In this document: positions 34,922 through 43,816 of the stretch, piece after piece | Position numbering within the stretch: position 1 is the stretch's first letter | How the letters are laid out: each line of letters opens with the position of its first letter | Source: Lewinella sp. LCG006 | Lineage (GTDB): Bacteria > Bacteroidota > Bacteroidia > Chitinophagales > Saprospiraceae | Direction of reading: 5' to 3' | NCBI RefSeq assembly: GCF_040784935.1 | Contig: NZ_CP160680.1 | Location: forward strand, 3,442,501-3,506,500 | DNA length: 64,000 nt | Position numbers and translations under genes: made by a program | The notes under the pieces: generated by a model | What the model was told of the DNA's origin: nothing | The model's database searches: none | What the model saw: the letters and a program-made list of their open reading frames with translations, nothing else

Positions 34922-34993
34922 TAGAGGGTAGAGAGATTAAATGTCCGTTTCCGTCTTGGACAATCAAAGTCCCTATACCCTCTACCAAGTACC
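34922..34993. repeat. Palindromic intergenic element, copy D (variant)
   Basis: GTAGAGGGTAGAGAGA (34922-34937) pairs with TCCCTATACCCTCTAC (34971-34986), 14 of 16. The last 23 bases (34971-34993) are identical to the lead of copy C at 19056-19078, and ATCAAAGTCC just before them is shared with copy B (from 12795). The element abuts the end of the SusD gene. Confidence 0.55.
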
Positions 34994-34997
34994 TACA

Positions 34998-36419
34998 TCA
35001 CTTATTGATATCCGTAGCTTCAAACAATCCCGGAATAGGTTTAGGTACGTTCGCGTTCCGGTCAATTTCGGTTTGTGGATACAGGAATCGGCCAGGAATT
35101 TCTGTGCCGATATTGGGGGGCACTTGCACCTTTACCGTTGTTTCTCCTGCGGTACGTCTGACGTCGTTAAAGCCTTCAATTTGGCCAAAAAACGTAACGT
35201 AGCGTTCTTCAAGAATTTCCTTCAACAAGGCATCATCAGGATTGAGCCCAGTAGGGTTCTCCAGTCCTCCATTGTTAAAGTCTTCGTTGGTGTACGCTTC
35301 GTAGCGAATCTGGGCAGGATCAGCATTGACGAGGTAACCGCCATTGTTCATAAACGCGCGGTAATCGTTCAAGTGTCCTAAGCCGGTGGCAAAGCCCTGA
35401 CTGCGCAAGCCAGCCTCCGCCAGAATCAGTAGATTCTCTTCGTAGGTTACGATTGGTGCATTGGCGGTTTGTGCCGCAAAACCGTTGGTGGTATTGGGCT
35501 GTACGCCTAAACTATTGGTGGTGAAGTAGAAGTTGAAGCGGCCCGTCTCGTCGGTCTTGGCATTGCCCCGGTAATTTTCAGGAATAGGATTTTCTGCCGA
35601 GTTGGATTGCAACAGACTGGTAATGTAATCCGCCGTAATCACGTCGGCACCCCGTACCTCCACTGCGAAGAAGAGGTAGCTGAGGTTAGACTCTTGAATC
35701 CCTGTGCCGTGGGGCGCATACAAAGCATTGTTGATGCTGCTGATTCCATTACCTGCTGCTGCGTAAGCGGCGGAATAATCCTTCGTCTGTAAGTAAAAAC
35801 GGGCCTTTAGTGAGTAAGCGACCTCTATCCACGGCGCTACGGCACCATCAAAGTAGATGTCGGCACCACCAGCCGGACGATCGGTGCCCGTTTGCAGGTT
35901 GGTAATCGCTTCGTCCAATAAGGATTGTACACCCGCATATACACTGAGCTGGTCCTCGTAAATGGGGTTTTCAATCTCGATTCTTCCGGCCTCCGCAAAG
36001 GGAATATCACCGTAGAGGGCGGCTCCTGTACCAATGGCAAGGGCCTGCAATACCTGGGTAATACCCTTGGTGACGCCCGTGAGACCTTCTTCCGCAGCAG
36101 CGACTTCCGCCTCCAATGCATTGCGGTAAGTATCCACGTAAAGATCGTACCAGAGGCTGTTGAAGTCGCTGGTGGTCAGGGTGTAGTTATAAAAACCCTG
36201 GTGTTGGCGGTCAATGCCTTCGTAGTAACCGGAGAAAATACCCGCTCTACGCGCAGTCTCTCCGGTATTAAGAATAATGTTGCCTACTTCCGCGCCCGTC
36301 AGAATATTCTGGTAAGAGGCAGAAGTGGGGTTGTTGGGATCCTGATTGATGCCGTCGACGAGATCGCCACAGGCGGTCATCAGTACGGCTATAGTTGTGA
36401 ATAATAGTAATCGTTTCAT
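34998..36419 (-). CDS. SusD/RagB-family nutrient-binding lipoprotein
   Basis: A 473-residue lipoprotein. Lipobox Cys 17 (VLMTAC), then the usual INQDPNNPTSASYQNILTGAEV start and the TPR-rich core: YGDIPFAEAGR, WIEVAYSLKARFYLQTKDYSAAY, NGISSINNALY, NDYRAFMNNGGY and LKEILEERYVTFFGQIEGFNDVRRT. SusD proteins bind the ligand on the cell surface and act as a lid on the SusC channel. It lies 36 bases after the SusC gene in the same operon. The subtype (SusD with an FGQ-E-F-D-R-T end) occurs in systems for sugars and for other polymers or peptides, so the ligand is open. Confidence 0.93.
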   Translation of the reverse strand: MKRLLLFTTIAVLMTACGDLVDGINQDPNNPTSASYQNILTGAEVGNIILNTGETARRAGIFSGYYEGIDRQHQGFYNYTLTTSDFNSLWYDLYVDTYRNALEAEVAAAEEGLTGVTKGITQVLQALAIGTGAALYGDIPFAEAGRIEIENPIYEDQLSVYAGVQSLLDEAITNLQTGTDRPAGGADIYFDGAVAPWIEVAYSLKARFYLQTKDYSAAYAAAGNGISSINNALYAPHGTGIQESNLSYLFFAVEVRGADVITADYITSLLQSNSAENPIPENYRGNAKTDETGRFNFYFTTNSLGVQPNTTNGFAAQTANAPIVTYEENLLILAEAGLRSQGFATGLGHLNDYRAFMNNGGYLVNADPAQIRYEAYTNEDFNNGGLENPTGLNPDDALLKEILEERYVTFFGQIEGFNDVRRTAGETTVKVQVPPNIGTEIPGRFLYPQTEIDRNANVPKPIPGLFEATDINK

Positions 36420-36455
36420 TAGTACCTTTTTTAGGTTGCTGAAAAGTGAGTGATA

Positions 36456-39400
36456 TTAAAAGTCTAGCAAAAGGCTGAACACGTAAGACTTGGTGCCAGG
36501 GTTGTTGAAATACTCAATTCCCCGTGCCGCACTGATGCCAGAAAGGTTGGTGTCCGGGTCATTGCCTTCAAACGGAGTCCAGAGGACGAGGTTTCTACCG
36601 GTAGCGGATAGTTCTAATGAACTGATGCCGATCTTTTGATCGAGCCAGTTGGAGGTCAGTCGGTAGGATAAAGTCAGTTCGCGCAGGCGCGTCCAGGAAC
36701 CATCTTCGATGTAGAGCTCATCGTTGCCATTGGCAAAGAATCCGCCGTCGGCATTGTACCAGGCCTCGGTGAGGGCTACAGGGCCAGCGCCAAAGTCGGT
36801 GACATTTCCACGAAAGGTTTCACCAATGTTGATGATGTTGCCATTGAATTCTTTCAGGTTGCGGGTAGCGGTTACTTCTTCGCCCGTGTTCTCCCAAAGC
36901 CCTAAATCTGATAGTACCGACTTGGTACCTGCGTAGATATCGGCACCCTGGTAGGTTTCGAAAAGTGCCGAAAGCCGGAAGTTCTTGAAACGAATACCGG
37001 TAGATATCGCGCCCTGCCAATCGGGGTTTGGATCACCAATGACGCCTTCGAGTTCATCTTGTACGGGGAAGCCGTTTTCGTCAAAAACGATATTGCCGTT
37101 TTCATCGCGCAGGCTGCGTGATCCCCATAATACGCCTAGCGGCTGGCCTTCTACGGCACGAGAGTTGACGGCGGCGAGGCCACCCAATTCGATCGACTCC
37201 ACATCGCGCAGGTCCAGTACCTCGTTTCTCACTTGGGTGAAATTGGCCGTAACGTTCCACGAGAAGTCTTTGCGTTGGATCAGCTCAACTCCCAGATCCA
37301 ATTCGTAGCCGGTATTTTGAATCTCTGCGCCGTTGGTGTACACCTGGCTGTAGCCTCGTGAGTTGGCTACGGGGAAATCCAGCAAGACGTCCACGGTTTT
37401 GTTCGAAAAGTAGGTGCCGCTAAAGGAAAGTTTATCTTCGAAGAAGCGCAAATCTGCGCCGATTTCCAGCTCCTTTTTACGCTCTGGCAAGAGCGATGCG
37501 TTGCCCCGGTTGGCGCTGGGTACAAAACCACCATTGCCATAGAGCCCTAAGTTGAGGTTGCCACCGTATTGGTCGCCTATGCTGGGCGAAACAAAAACAT
37601 TGGAGGTGTTGTAACGAGCAGGTTGAACACCCACCTCGCCGTAAGATAAACGCAGCTTGCCAAACGAAAGGGTATTACCGTTCAAGCCCTCAATTTCTGA
37701 AAATTGCCAGGCCAAAGAAGCAGATGGAAACAGGAAGGTATTGTCGGCATCGTCGCCAAAGGTAGAGGCGGACTCTGCCCGGATTGTTCCGGTAAAGTAA
37801 AGCATGTCCCAAGCGTTGAGCGACATGGCAGAATAAACGCCGGCGGTACGCTCCTGCCCTTGAGAACTCTGGGTGGTAATGTTTTCGAGCAAGGCATTGT
37901 CCTTGTCACGCACCACGCTGGCCACATCCACAAACTGGATGAAATTGACCGTATTGACCCCGTTGACATCCCGGGAGCGGGCATTGTAGTTGAAACCTAC
38001 CAGCAAGCTGCCGCCAAAGTTACGGTTGAACTTGTGGTTGGCTTTAGCAATATAATCCATGTTGAATATGGTGTTGGCCGCAATGGATTGCTCATAGAGG
38101 CCCGCTCGGTATTCACCCGCCGCCGAACCGGGCGTGAAGAACTCGTTACGCTTTTCACTGTAGTGATCAATGCCTACTCGTCCGATCAGGTTGAGCCAGG
38201 TTTTTGGCGTTGCCGTCAGCTCCATAGAAGTAATGAAGCGATCCACTTTAGCGAGGTTTTCCTGCTCGTAAATGGTCCATTGGGGGTTGTTGTAAACGGG
38301 GCTATCGTCAGCTCCCAGTGGTTCCCGGTAGGAACGATGGCGGTTGGGAACGGGAGAGCTATTGCCATTGGCGTAGTAGTCGCCGCGGTAGCCTGCATTG
38401 TCGAAATCAATGGGGGTACGCAATAAACCGAGGTAGAGCCCCGAAGAGGTAGCTCCTTTCTGGATACGGTTGGAGGCGGTACGGGAGTAGTTCGTCGTAA
38501 GTTTCAGCTTCAGCTGGTCGGAGAAAAGATGGTTGACATTGAAGCGGGCCGTGGTACGGCGGTAGTCAGAGTTATTTCTGATAATCCCTTCCTGGTTCAT
38601 ATCTCCCATGCTGAAGAAAACGGCTGTGCTGTTGTTGCCTCCGGTAATGCTCAAGTTGTTTTCCAGAAAATAACCATTCTGAAAAATCTGATCGAAATTG
38701 GAGTCTTCGTAAATCTCACGGGAATTTTTGTTCAGAATAGGATAGTAAGTACGACCATCCTGATCTACGAAAAACTCACCGGAAGTATCAAATTCGTCAG
38801 GACCACCGGGGCGATCAGCAATGCGGTCTCCCCAGGAATCCCGCGCGCGCGGATCAAAGATGCCATTGTCTCCCTGGCCGTAGCTGTTTTGTAGTGGATA
38901 GCGCCGGTTGATGACATCCATCGAATAGCTAGAGCGCAGCGACACTTTGGTTTTACTGGCAAACTTGCCACTCTTGGTCGTAATAAGAATGACCCCACCC
39001 AAAGCCTGGGTGCCATACAGTGCTGCTGCCGAAGCACCTTTTAGCACCGAAATACTTTCGATATCATTCGGGTTGATGTCATTCAAGCGAGACTCCTGGC
39101 TTACGCCGGAACGGTCGCTATTGCCGCGTACATCATTACTGATCGGAATACCGTCCACAATGATGAGGGGCTGATTGTCGCGGGTAATGGTAGACAAGCC
39201 CCTGATCTGAATATAAGCTCCCGCTCCCGGATCTCCGGAGTTGCGCGAAATCCTTACACCGGAAGATTTGCCAGATAGGGAGTTGAGTACGGTAGCTTCA
39301 CCCGATTTTACGAGGGTTTCACCACCTACATTGGAGCTGGCGTAACCCAGCTGGTCTTTGTTTTCGGTAAAACCTAAAGCTGTGACCACCACTTCGTCGA

Positions 39401-39704
39401 GTAAGCCTACTTCTTCTTCCAGCGTCAGGTTGAGTTCGGAAGCTGTGCCAACGGGAACCGTCTGGCTCGCAAATCCGATGTAGCGGAAGATGAGTCGTGC
39501 GTTTTGGTCAGCAACTGTGATCTCGTAACTCCCATCAAAAGAAGTAATGGTGCCGTTGGTGGTGCCATCCTCCAAGATGGTTACCCCAATCAGGGGGCTT
39601 CCTTCTGCATCAGTTACCATACCAGTAACTGTTTTTTGAGCATAGCCAGCTATGCTGAGGAGGCAAAACAAGGTGAAGAACAATAAACGTATTGGTTTTC
39701 CCAT
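36456..39704 (-). CDS. SusC/RagA-family TonB-linked outer-membrane channel
   Basis: A 1082-residue outer-membrane transporter. Signal peptide 1-22, carboxypeptidase-like domain (about 24-100: VTGMVTDAEGSPLIGVTILEDG), a TonB-box-like LDEVVVTALGF (about 102-112) and a plug (about 120-225) with KSSGVRISRNSGDPGAGAYIQIRGLSTI and the SusC signature SVLKGASAAALYGTQALGGVILI. The barrel ends with SLLLDF. SusC channels import oligomers with energy from TonB and pair with SusD, the next gene. The upstream symporter and SGNH hydrolase run in the same direction with gaps of 25 and 7 bases, which suggests one transcription unit. Confidence 0.94.
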   Translation of the reverse strand: MGKPIRLLFFTLFCLLSIAGYAQKTVTGMVTDAEGSPLIGVTILEDGTTNGTITSFDGSYEITVADQNARLIFRYIGFASQTVPVGTASELNLTLEEEVGLLDEVVVTALGFTENKDQLGYASSNVGGETLVKSGEATVLNSLSGKSSGVRISRNSGDPGAGAYIQIRGLSTITRDNQPLIIVDGIPISNDVRGNSDRSGVSQESRLNDINPNDIESISVLKGASAAALYGTQALGGVILITTKSGKFASKTKVSLRSSYSMDVINRRYPLQNSYGQGDNGIFDPRARDSWGDRIADRPGGPDEFDTSGEFFVDQDGRTYYPILNKNSREIYEDSNFDQIFQNGYFLENNLSITGGNNSTAVFFSMGDMNQEGIIRNNSDYRRTTARFNVNHLFSDQLKLKLTTNYSRTASNRIQKGATSSGLYLGLLRTPIDFDNAGYRGDYYANGNSSPVPNRHRSYREPLGADDSPVYNNPQWTIYEQENLAKVDRFITSMELTATPKTWLNLIGRVGIDHYSEKRNEFFTPGSAAGEYRAGLYEQSIAANTIFNMDYIAKANHKFNRNFGGSLLVGFNYNARSRDVNGVNTVNFIQFVDVASVVRDKDNALLENITTQSSQGQERTAGVYSAMSLNAWDMLYFTGTIRAESASTFGDDADNTFLFPSASLAWQFSEIEGLNGNTLSFGKLRLSYGEVGVQPARYNTSNVFVSPSIGDQYGGNLNLGLYGNGGFVPSANRGNASLLPERKKELEIGADLRFFEDKLSFSGTYFSNKTVDVLLDFPVANSRGYSQVYTNGAEIQNTGYELDLGVELIQRKDFSWNVTANFTQVRNEVLDLRDVESIELGGLAAVNSRAVEGQPLGVLWGSRSLRDENGNIVFDENGFPVQDELEGVIGDPNPDWQGAISTGIRFKNFRLSALFETYQGADIYAGTKSVLSDLGLWENTGEEVTATRNLKEFNGNIINIGETFRGNVTDFGAGPVALTEAWYNADGGFFANGNDELYIEDGSWTRLRELTLSYRLTSNWLDQKIGISSLELSATGRNLVLWTPFEGNDPDTNLSGISAARGIEYFNNPGTKSYVFSLLLDF

Positions 39705-39729
39705 GATTGAATATTTATGTGGTTGTTAT

Positions 39730-41217
39730 TTAGTCGGTGGATAAATTGGCTGGAAAGCTGAAGGGGTCAAAGCCCCATAAATACGGCAGTAGCAAATACA
39801 CCAGTGCCGTAATGACAAGAATAGAAATGATATTCATCCAAATGCCAGCCTTGGCCATATCGATGATTTGGAGATAACCCGAGCCAAAGACCACCGCGTT
39901 GGGCGGCGTAGCTACGGGCAGCATAAAGGCACAAGAAGCAGCGGTAGTAGCACCTACCATCAATAAATAGGGATGTACATTGATACCCAAAGCCAAGGGG
40001 GCCAAAATGGGTAGCATCATCGCGGTGGTTGCCAGGTTGGACGTGATTTCCGTAAGAAAATTAACCGCTGCTACCAGGATCAATAATAGCAAAAGTACGG
40101 CTACACCATCCAGCAAGGTCATCTGGCTACCAATCCAGTCGGCCAACCCACTGGTTTTAAAACCTTCGGCGAGCGCTAGCCCACCACCAAATAAAAGCAG
40201 AATGCCCCAGGGAAGCTTCACCGCTTCTTCCCAGGTAATCAGCATCCGTTTTTTGTCTTTTGCCGCTGGTAGTAGAAACAGCGCCAAACCAGCAACCATG
40301 GCAATGATGGTGTCATCCAGGGCTGGAATAAAGCGCTGTAGTAGAAAAGATCGACTGATCCAGGCAAAGGCCGTCAGCCCAAAAACGATCAAGACGCTTC
40401 GCTCTTCGAAGCTTATTTTTCCCATGGCTTGTAAACGTTGCTGGATGGCTGGACGCCCGCCAGGAAAAGCCGTCACTTTTATTTTGAAAGCCTGGTTGGT
40501 AAGGTATTTCCAACAGATGAAAAGCAGGATGATGGAAACCGGCAGACCAAAACTGATCCACTGCGAAAAGGTGATTTCTACGCCATATTGTTCCTGTATG
40601 ATCCCCGCCAACACCAGGTTAGGAGGTGTGCCGATCAAGGTAGCCATACCGCCAATAGAAGCGCTGTAGGCAATGGCCAGCATCAACATTTTCCCGAAAA
40701 GGGTATTCTCGTTCTCCTCCGTACTCGGGTCATCTTTGAGCTGGGAAACAATTGCCATCCCTATCGGAATCATCATCACTGCCGTAGCGGTATTGGAGAT
40801 CCACATCGACAGAAAAGCGGTTGCTACCATAAAGCCCAAGACAATCCGCTTCATGTTGGTGCCGATAAAGTTGATGATATTCAGTGCTATCCGACGGTGC
40901 AGGTTCCACCGCTCAATAGCGATGGCCAAAATGAAACCACCGATGTAAAGGAAGATGTATTTGTGCCCAAAAGAAGCTGTCGTTTCCGATAAACTCAGTG
41001 CCCCGGTGAGGGGAAACAAGACGATGGTCAGCAGAGAAGTCATTGCGATTGGAATGGCTTCCGTGATCCACCAGATCGCGATCCAGAAGGTACAAGCCAG
41101 TACCGCGTGCCCCTGTGCACCCAAGCCTTGCAGATGCATGAATTTCAGGCTCAGCAGAAAAATAAGCGGACCAGCAATCAGCCCAATACGTTGTGCATTC
41201 CAGGTAGAAGTTTTCAA
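39730..41217 (-). CDS. SLC13/DASS-family anion:sodium symporter
   Basis: A 495-residue inner-membrane transporter with about 11-12 hydrophobic segments. The two DASS motifs are visible: SNTATAVMMIPIG (about 140) and TSNLATTAMMLPILAPL (about 390), plus WWITEAIPIAMTSLL near the start and LPVATPPNAVVFGSGY near the end. Members import dicarboxylates, citrate or sulfate with sodium. The frame begins with TTG at 41217, because no ATG occurs before the first helix. It overlaps nothing and sits 7 bases from the SGNH gene and 25 from SusC, so it likely imports a small carboxylate or anion set free by the hydrolases of this locus. Confidence 0.9.
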   Translation of the reverse strand: MKTSTWNAQRIGLIAGPLIFLLSLKFMHLQGLGAQGHAVLACTFWIAIWWITEAIPIAMTSLLTIVLFPLTGALSLSETTASFGHKYIFLYIGGFILAIAIERWNLHRRIALNIINFIGTNMKRIVLGFMVATAFLSMWISNTATAVMMIPIGMAIVSQLKDDPSTEENENTLFGKMLMLAIAYSASIGGMATLIGTPPNLVLAGIIQEQYGVEITFSQWISFGLPVSIILLFICWKYLTNQAFKIKVTAFPGGRPAIQQRLQAMGKISFEERSVLIVFGLTAFAWISRSFLLQRFIPALDDTIIAMVAGLALFLLPAAKDKKRMLITWEEAVKLPWGILLLFGGGLALAEGFKTSGLADWIGSQMTLLDGVAVLLLLLILVAAVNFLTEITSNLATTAMMLPILAPLALGINVHPYLLMVGATTAASCAFMLPVATPPNAVVFGSGYLQIIDMAKAGIWMNIISILVITALVYLLLPYLWGFDPFSFPANLSTD

Positions 41218-41224
41218 AGCGAGC

Positions 41225-41992
41225 TTATTTTACTGGTGAAACGAATGGTAGACCTAATATATCTGCAGCAACTTTCTGACAAAAAAGCGCATCCTCAGTA
41301 GATTGTATATTGAGGTAGAGTTTTTCTCCAGCGTGGTCGGTACTGGTCAGTCGATGGGGCAGTCCCACGGGTGTTTTTCCGGTGAAAACGCCATAGAAGA
41401 CGCAGGCAGTCAGATAGGTACCCAAAGGGGAAGGATGGCTTTGATCGGGGTCGTACAGTGGAAGGTCAGGCCTTAAACTACGAGCACGTTCCCAAGCGGG
41501 GCCCACGGGTACAATCGTTGCGCCACACAAGCGTGCAAGCTCTTCGTATTTTGCGGTGATGGTAGCTTGCATATAGGGGTCAAATGCTCTGGCCCAGGTC
41601 ATGTAGAGGAACACGCGTGCTCCTTTTGCTTTGATCTCGTTGGCAAACTGTTGGCCGTAATGCAACAAGGTGTCGGGGGCATTGAGGGCCTGCATGCTGA
41701 AATCTTGCAACACGACCGCATCGTATGCTCCTTCTCTGATCATGGGCAAGGACTGCAGTTTTTTCTCACCCCGCCAATGTTGAGCCAGGGAAGTGCCGCC
41801 ACTGGTAGATTGCGAGGTATGGATGCTGAGATCCCGACTTTGAGCCATAGCTGCTACCTGCTGGGGCAAATTCCAGAAATAAGTATAGCTGTTCCCGACA
41901 AACAGGACCTTCTCTGGTGCTTGCGCAATGGCGTTGAAGCTTAAAAAGAGAAATGCCGTCGCAAGGACTGCCGAGTGAAAGGCTTTTAACAT
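41225..41992 (-). CDS. SGNH/GDSL hydrolase, secreted
   Basis: A 255-residue exported esterase-like protein. Signal peptide 1-24 (AIAQA). The SGNH blocks are: nucleophile Ser 35 in VGNSYT, Gly in block II (TSGGTSL about 63-69), VVLQDFSM as block III-like region, and the catalytic Asp/His pair D183-Q-S-H186 in DPDQSHPSPLGTYL. Such enzymes remove acyl groups from sugars, lipids or other esters. It is the first gene of the minus-strand transport locus, which points to a role in releasing the substrate. Confidence 0.88.
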   Translation of the reverse strand: MLKAFHSAVLATAFLFLSFNAIAQAPEKVLFVGNSYTYFWNLPQQVAAMAQSRDLSIHTSQSTSGGTSLAQHWRGEKKLQSLPMIREGAYDAVVLQDFSMQALNAPDTLLHYGQQFANEIKAKGARVFLYMTWARAFDPYMQATITAKYEELARLCGATIVPVGPAWERARSLRPDLPLYDPDQSHPSPLGTYLTACVFYGVFTGKTPVGLPHRLTSTDHAGEKLYLNIQSTEDALFCQKVAADILGLPFVSPVK

Positions 41993-42124
41993 GATTGGAG
42001 ATATTCGTTAGGGGGTTCTTTTATTGACGGATAAGAAGTTATCTTTAAGGAAAGAACCATAAATCATACCCGCAAGATAGCAGGTGATATTGGTTTAAAA
42101 AAGAATAAAATTTTGTTTTAAAAA

Positions 42125-42164
42125 CTTTTTACAGTATTTTATATCATTTTACACTTTTTTACAC
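42125..42164 (+). repeat. Four 10-bp degenerate repeats upstream of the HTH-like membrane gene
   Basis: CTTTTTACAG, TATTTTATAT, CATTTTACAC and TTTTTTACAC stand in tandem, consensus YWTTTTAYAY, with one repeat per helical turn. They end 14 bases before the ATG at 42179. Phasing like this can bend DNA or array a DNA-binding protein on one face, so autoregulation by the downstream product is possible. Confidence 0.5.
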
Positions 42165-42178
42165 ACGTTTGAGGCTGC

Positions 42179-43360
42179 ATGGAACAAAGTTTAAAGGATA
42201 AATTCATTAAGAAACTGGAAGAGAAATACGGACCTTGGAATAAGTCAACATCCAAGTTCGGGGCCACATCTTTTGGTGTCATTTCACAGGATTTAAGTAT
42301 CAGTGCCAGCCAGTTTACCAAGCTCATTTACGGTACCGCCACGGAAGGTATGTACCAGCGATCAATAGAGAACATCAATCGTTTGCTGCTGCGAGAATCC
42401 ATTCGTCAGGAATTGGAAGAAGCGCAGGCTCAAAAGGAAGAGTTGGAGCGTGCGCTGCAAAAAAAGCAACAACAATTAGTTACCAGTCGCAAAAAGCTTC
42501 TGCTTTACGTTGTCGGTGCGGTACTAATAGGAGCTTTGTTGACCTATTCGTTGTTACCAAAGTGGAATACGGGAGAGGAAGTGATCGTTTCCGGCAACCA
42601 TCCTTTAGGGATTTTTTTCGATCAAAATTTTAATGCCAGTTTTAATTCTCCCTATCTGGACATTGCCGAGGTACAGGATTTTTGTCCCTGTAGTGCTTAC
42701 GAGGGAGTGTGGGGCTTGAGCAATCCCTACAAGCTACCCCTGCCGGGATCACGTCGTCCGGGCCTTTACTATTTAGCCAAAAGTGCAGATGTACGGATGA
42801 AGTGTTCCCGCTACGATACCACGAGTCTGGGCCAGGGCTATGTGTTGTCGGCTTATGAGTATTTAATTAACGAAATCTGGCTAGACACAAAAATGACCCC
42901 ACTGAGTCCGACCTACTTCGACCAGGAAGCCTTGTCCTTTACCCAAGAATTTGAGGAATTGCAGTTTGATGGCAATCCTCAGTTCAAAAAAGTGGCCACC
43001 ATCCACTCCTTCTTTACCGATAAATTCGAAATATACCCCGATTCGATTGTCCGCAAAGGAGAGCCCTGCGGCCGCTATGCCTCAGATATTGATCAGGAGC
43101 TGGCCGCTAAGTATGAGATCGACATCAAATACATTCTCAAAAACGTACTCGGCAACATGACCACCACTCGCTGCTCTTCTACGGCGAATCCTTTTTGCGA
43201 TCCTAATGATCTAAAAGAAAAAGAAAGCACCCTCTTATTTGATTGTATCTATACCATCAATAATGAAAACCTGGGTATTGGTGGTGGCTATCCTTATCAA
43301 AAAGGTTATCTCCTGCAAAAGCAAAACTATGCCGACAATTTGATTTGTGCTTGTGAGTGA
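42179..43360 (+). CDS. Membrane-anchored protein with HTH-like N-terminus and Cys-rich outer domain
   Basis: A 393-residue single-pass protein. Residues about 28-70 read as a DNA-binding-like helical unit (FGVISQDLSISASQFTKLI, a XRE-like helix-turn-helix pattern). A coiled coil (about 72-103, QELEEAQAQKEELERAL) leads to one membrane helix (about 106-126). The outer part (130-393) has eight or more Cys, as in VQDFCPCSAYEGVWGLSNPY and LICACE, and no family I know. The layout is that of a membrane-bound one-component regulator or a signalling receptor. It is divergent from the SGNH gene and preceded by four 10-bp repeats. Confidence 0.6.
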   Translation: MEQSLKDKFIKKLEEKYGPWNKSTSKFGATSFGVISQDLSISASQFTKLIYGTATEGMYQRSIENINRLLLRESIRQELEEAQAQKEELERALQKKQQQLVTSRKKLLLYVVGAVLIGALLTYSLLPKWNTGEEVIVSGNHPLGIFFDQNFNASFNSPYLDIAEVQDFCPCSAYEGVWGLSNPYKLPLPGSRRPGLYYLAKSADVRMKCSRYDTTSLGQGYVLSAYEYLINEIWLDTKMTPLSPTYFDQEALSFTQEFEELQFDGNPQFKKVATIHSFFTDKFEIYPDSIVRKGEPCGRYASDIDQELAAKYEIDIKYILKNVLGNMTTTRCSSTANPFCDPNDLKEKESTLLFDCIYTINNENLGIGGGYPYQKGYLLQKQNYADNLICACE

Positions 43361-43816
43361 GGATATTGATCCTAATTAACGCTTTTGGGGCCATGCCTTC
43401 TCCCATCCCGACTTTTCTAGACGGGGACGGGAGAAGGCACCGGCTGTCCGCCGCTCCTTCGTGCAGGGTATGAACCCTGCCCTACGGAGCGGCTCCCATC
43501 CCTCGTCCTTAGTCGCTCCGCGCCTCGCTCTTCAGGCTAGGCCTTGCGCCCTACGAGCCACGGTTCGCCCATGCCCCTCGCTGGCGGGGTCGATTCGTAG
43601 AATCAGGGGTGGATTCCCCGCTTTCTAATCATGAAATTCCATGCTTACTAAATCCCCTTATAATCCCTCAGATGGTTCAAAAAAAAATCTGTTCGGCGTC
43701 GGCTGTGCCTGCGTTGAGGTGTACCCCTCTTTTGTAAACCCCATCACCAATTTTTGTGTTTCATGGTATTAATACCCATTTGCGGATAAGACTCCGCTAA
43801 AAAATCATCCCCTCCT
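43361..43816. other. Intergenic region of GC-rich hairpins plus a family 2 repeat copy
   Basis: A near-perfect hairpin (GCCTTCTCCC at 43395 with GGGAGAAGGC at 43429-43438) follows the upstream stop by 34 bases and may end its transcript. Next comes a nested palindrome at about 43449-43492: outer GCCGCTCC/GGAGCGGC, inner GCAGGGT/ACCCTGC. GC-rich short repeats run to about 43620. At 43657-43679 a copy of repeat family 2 matches the reverse complement of part of 16283-16351 at 20 of 23 positions. No coding frame is credible. Confidence 0.6.
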
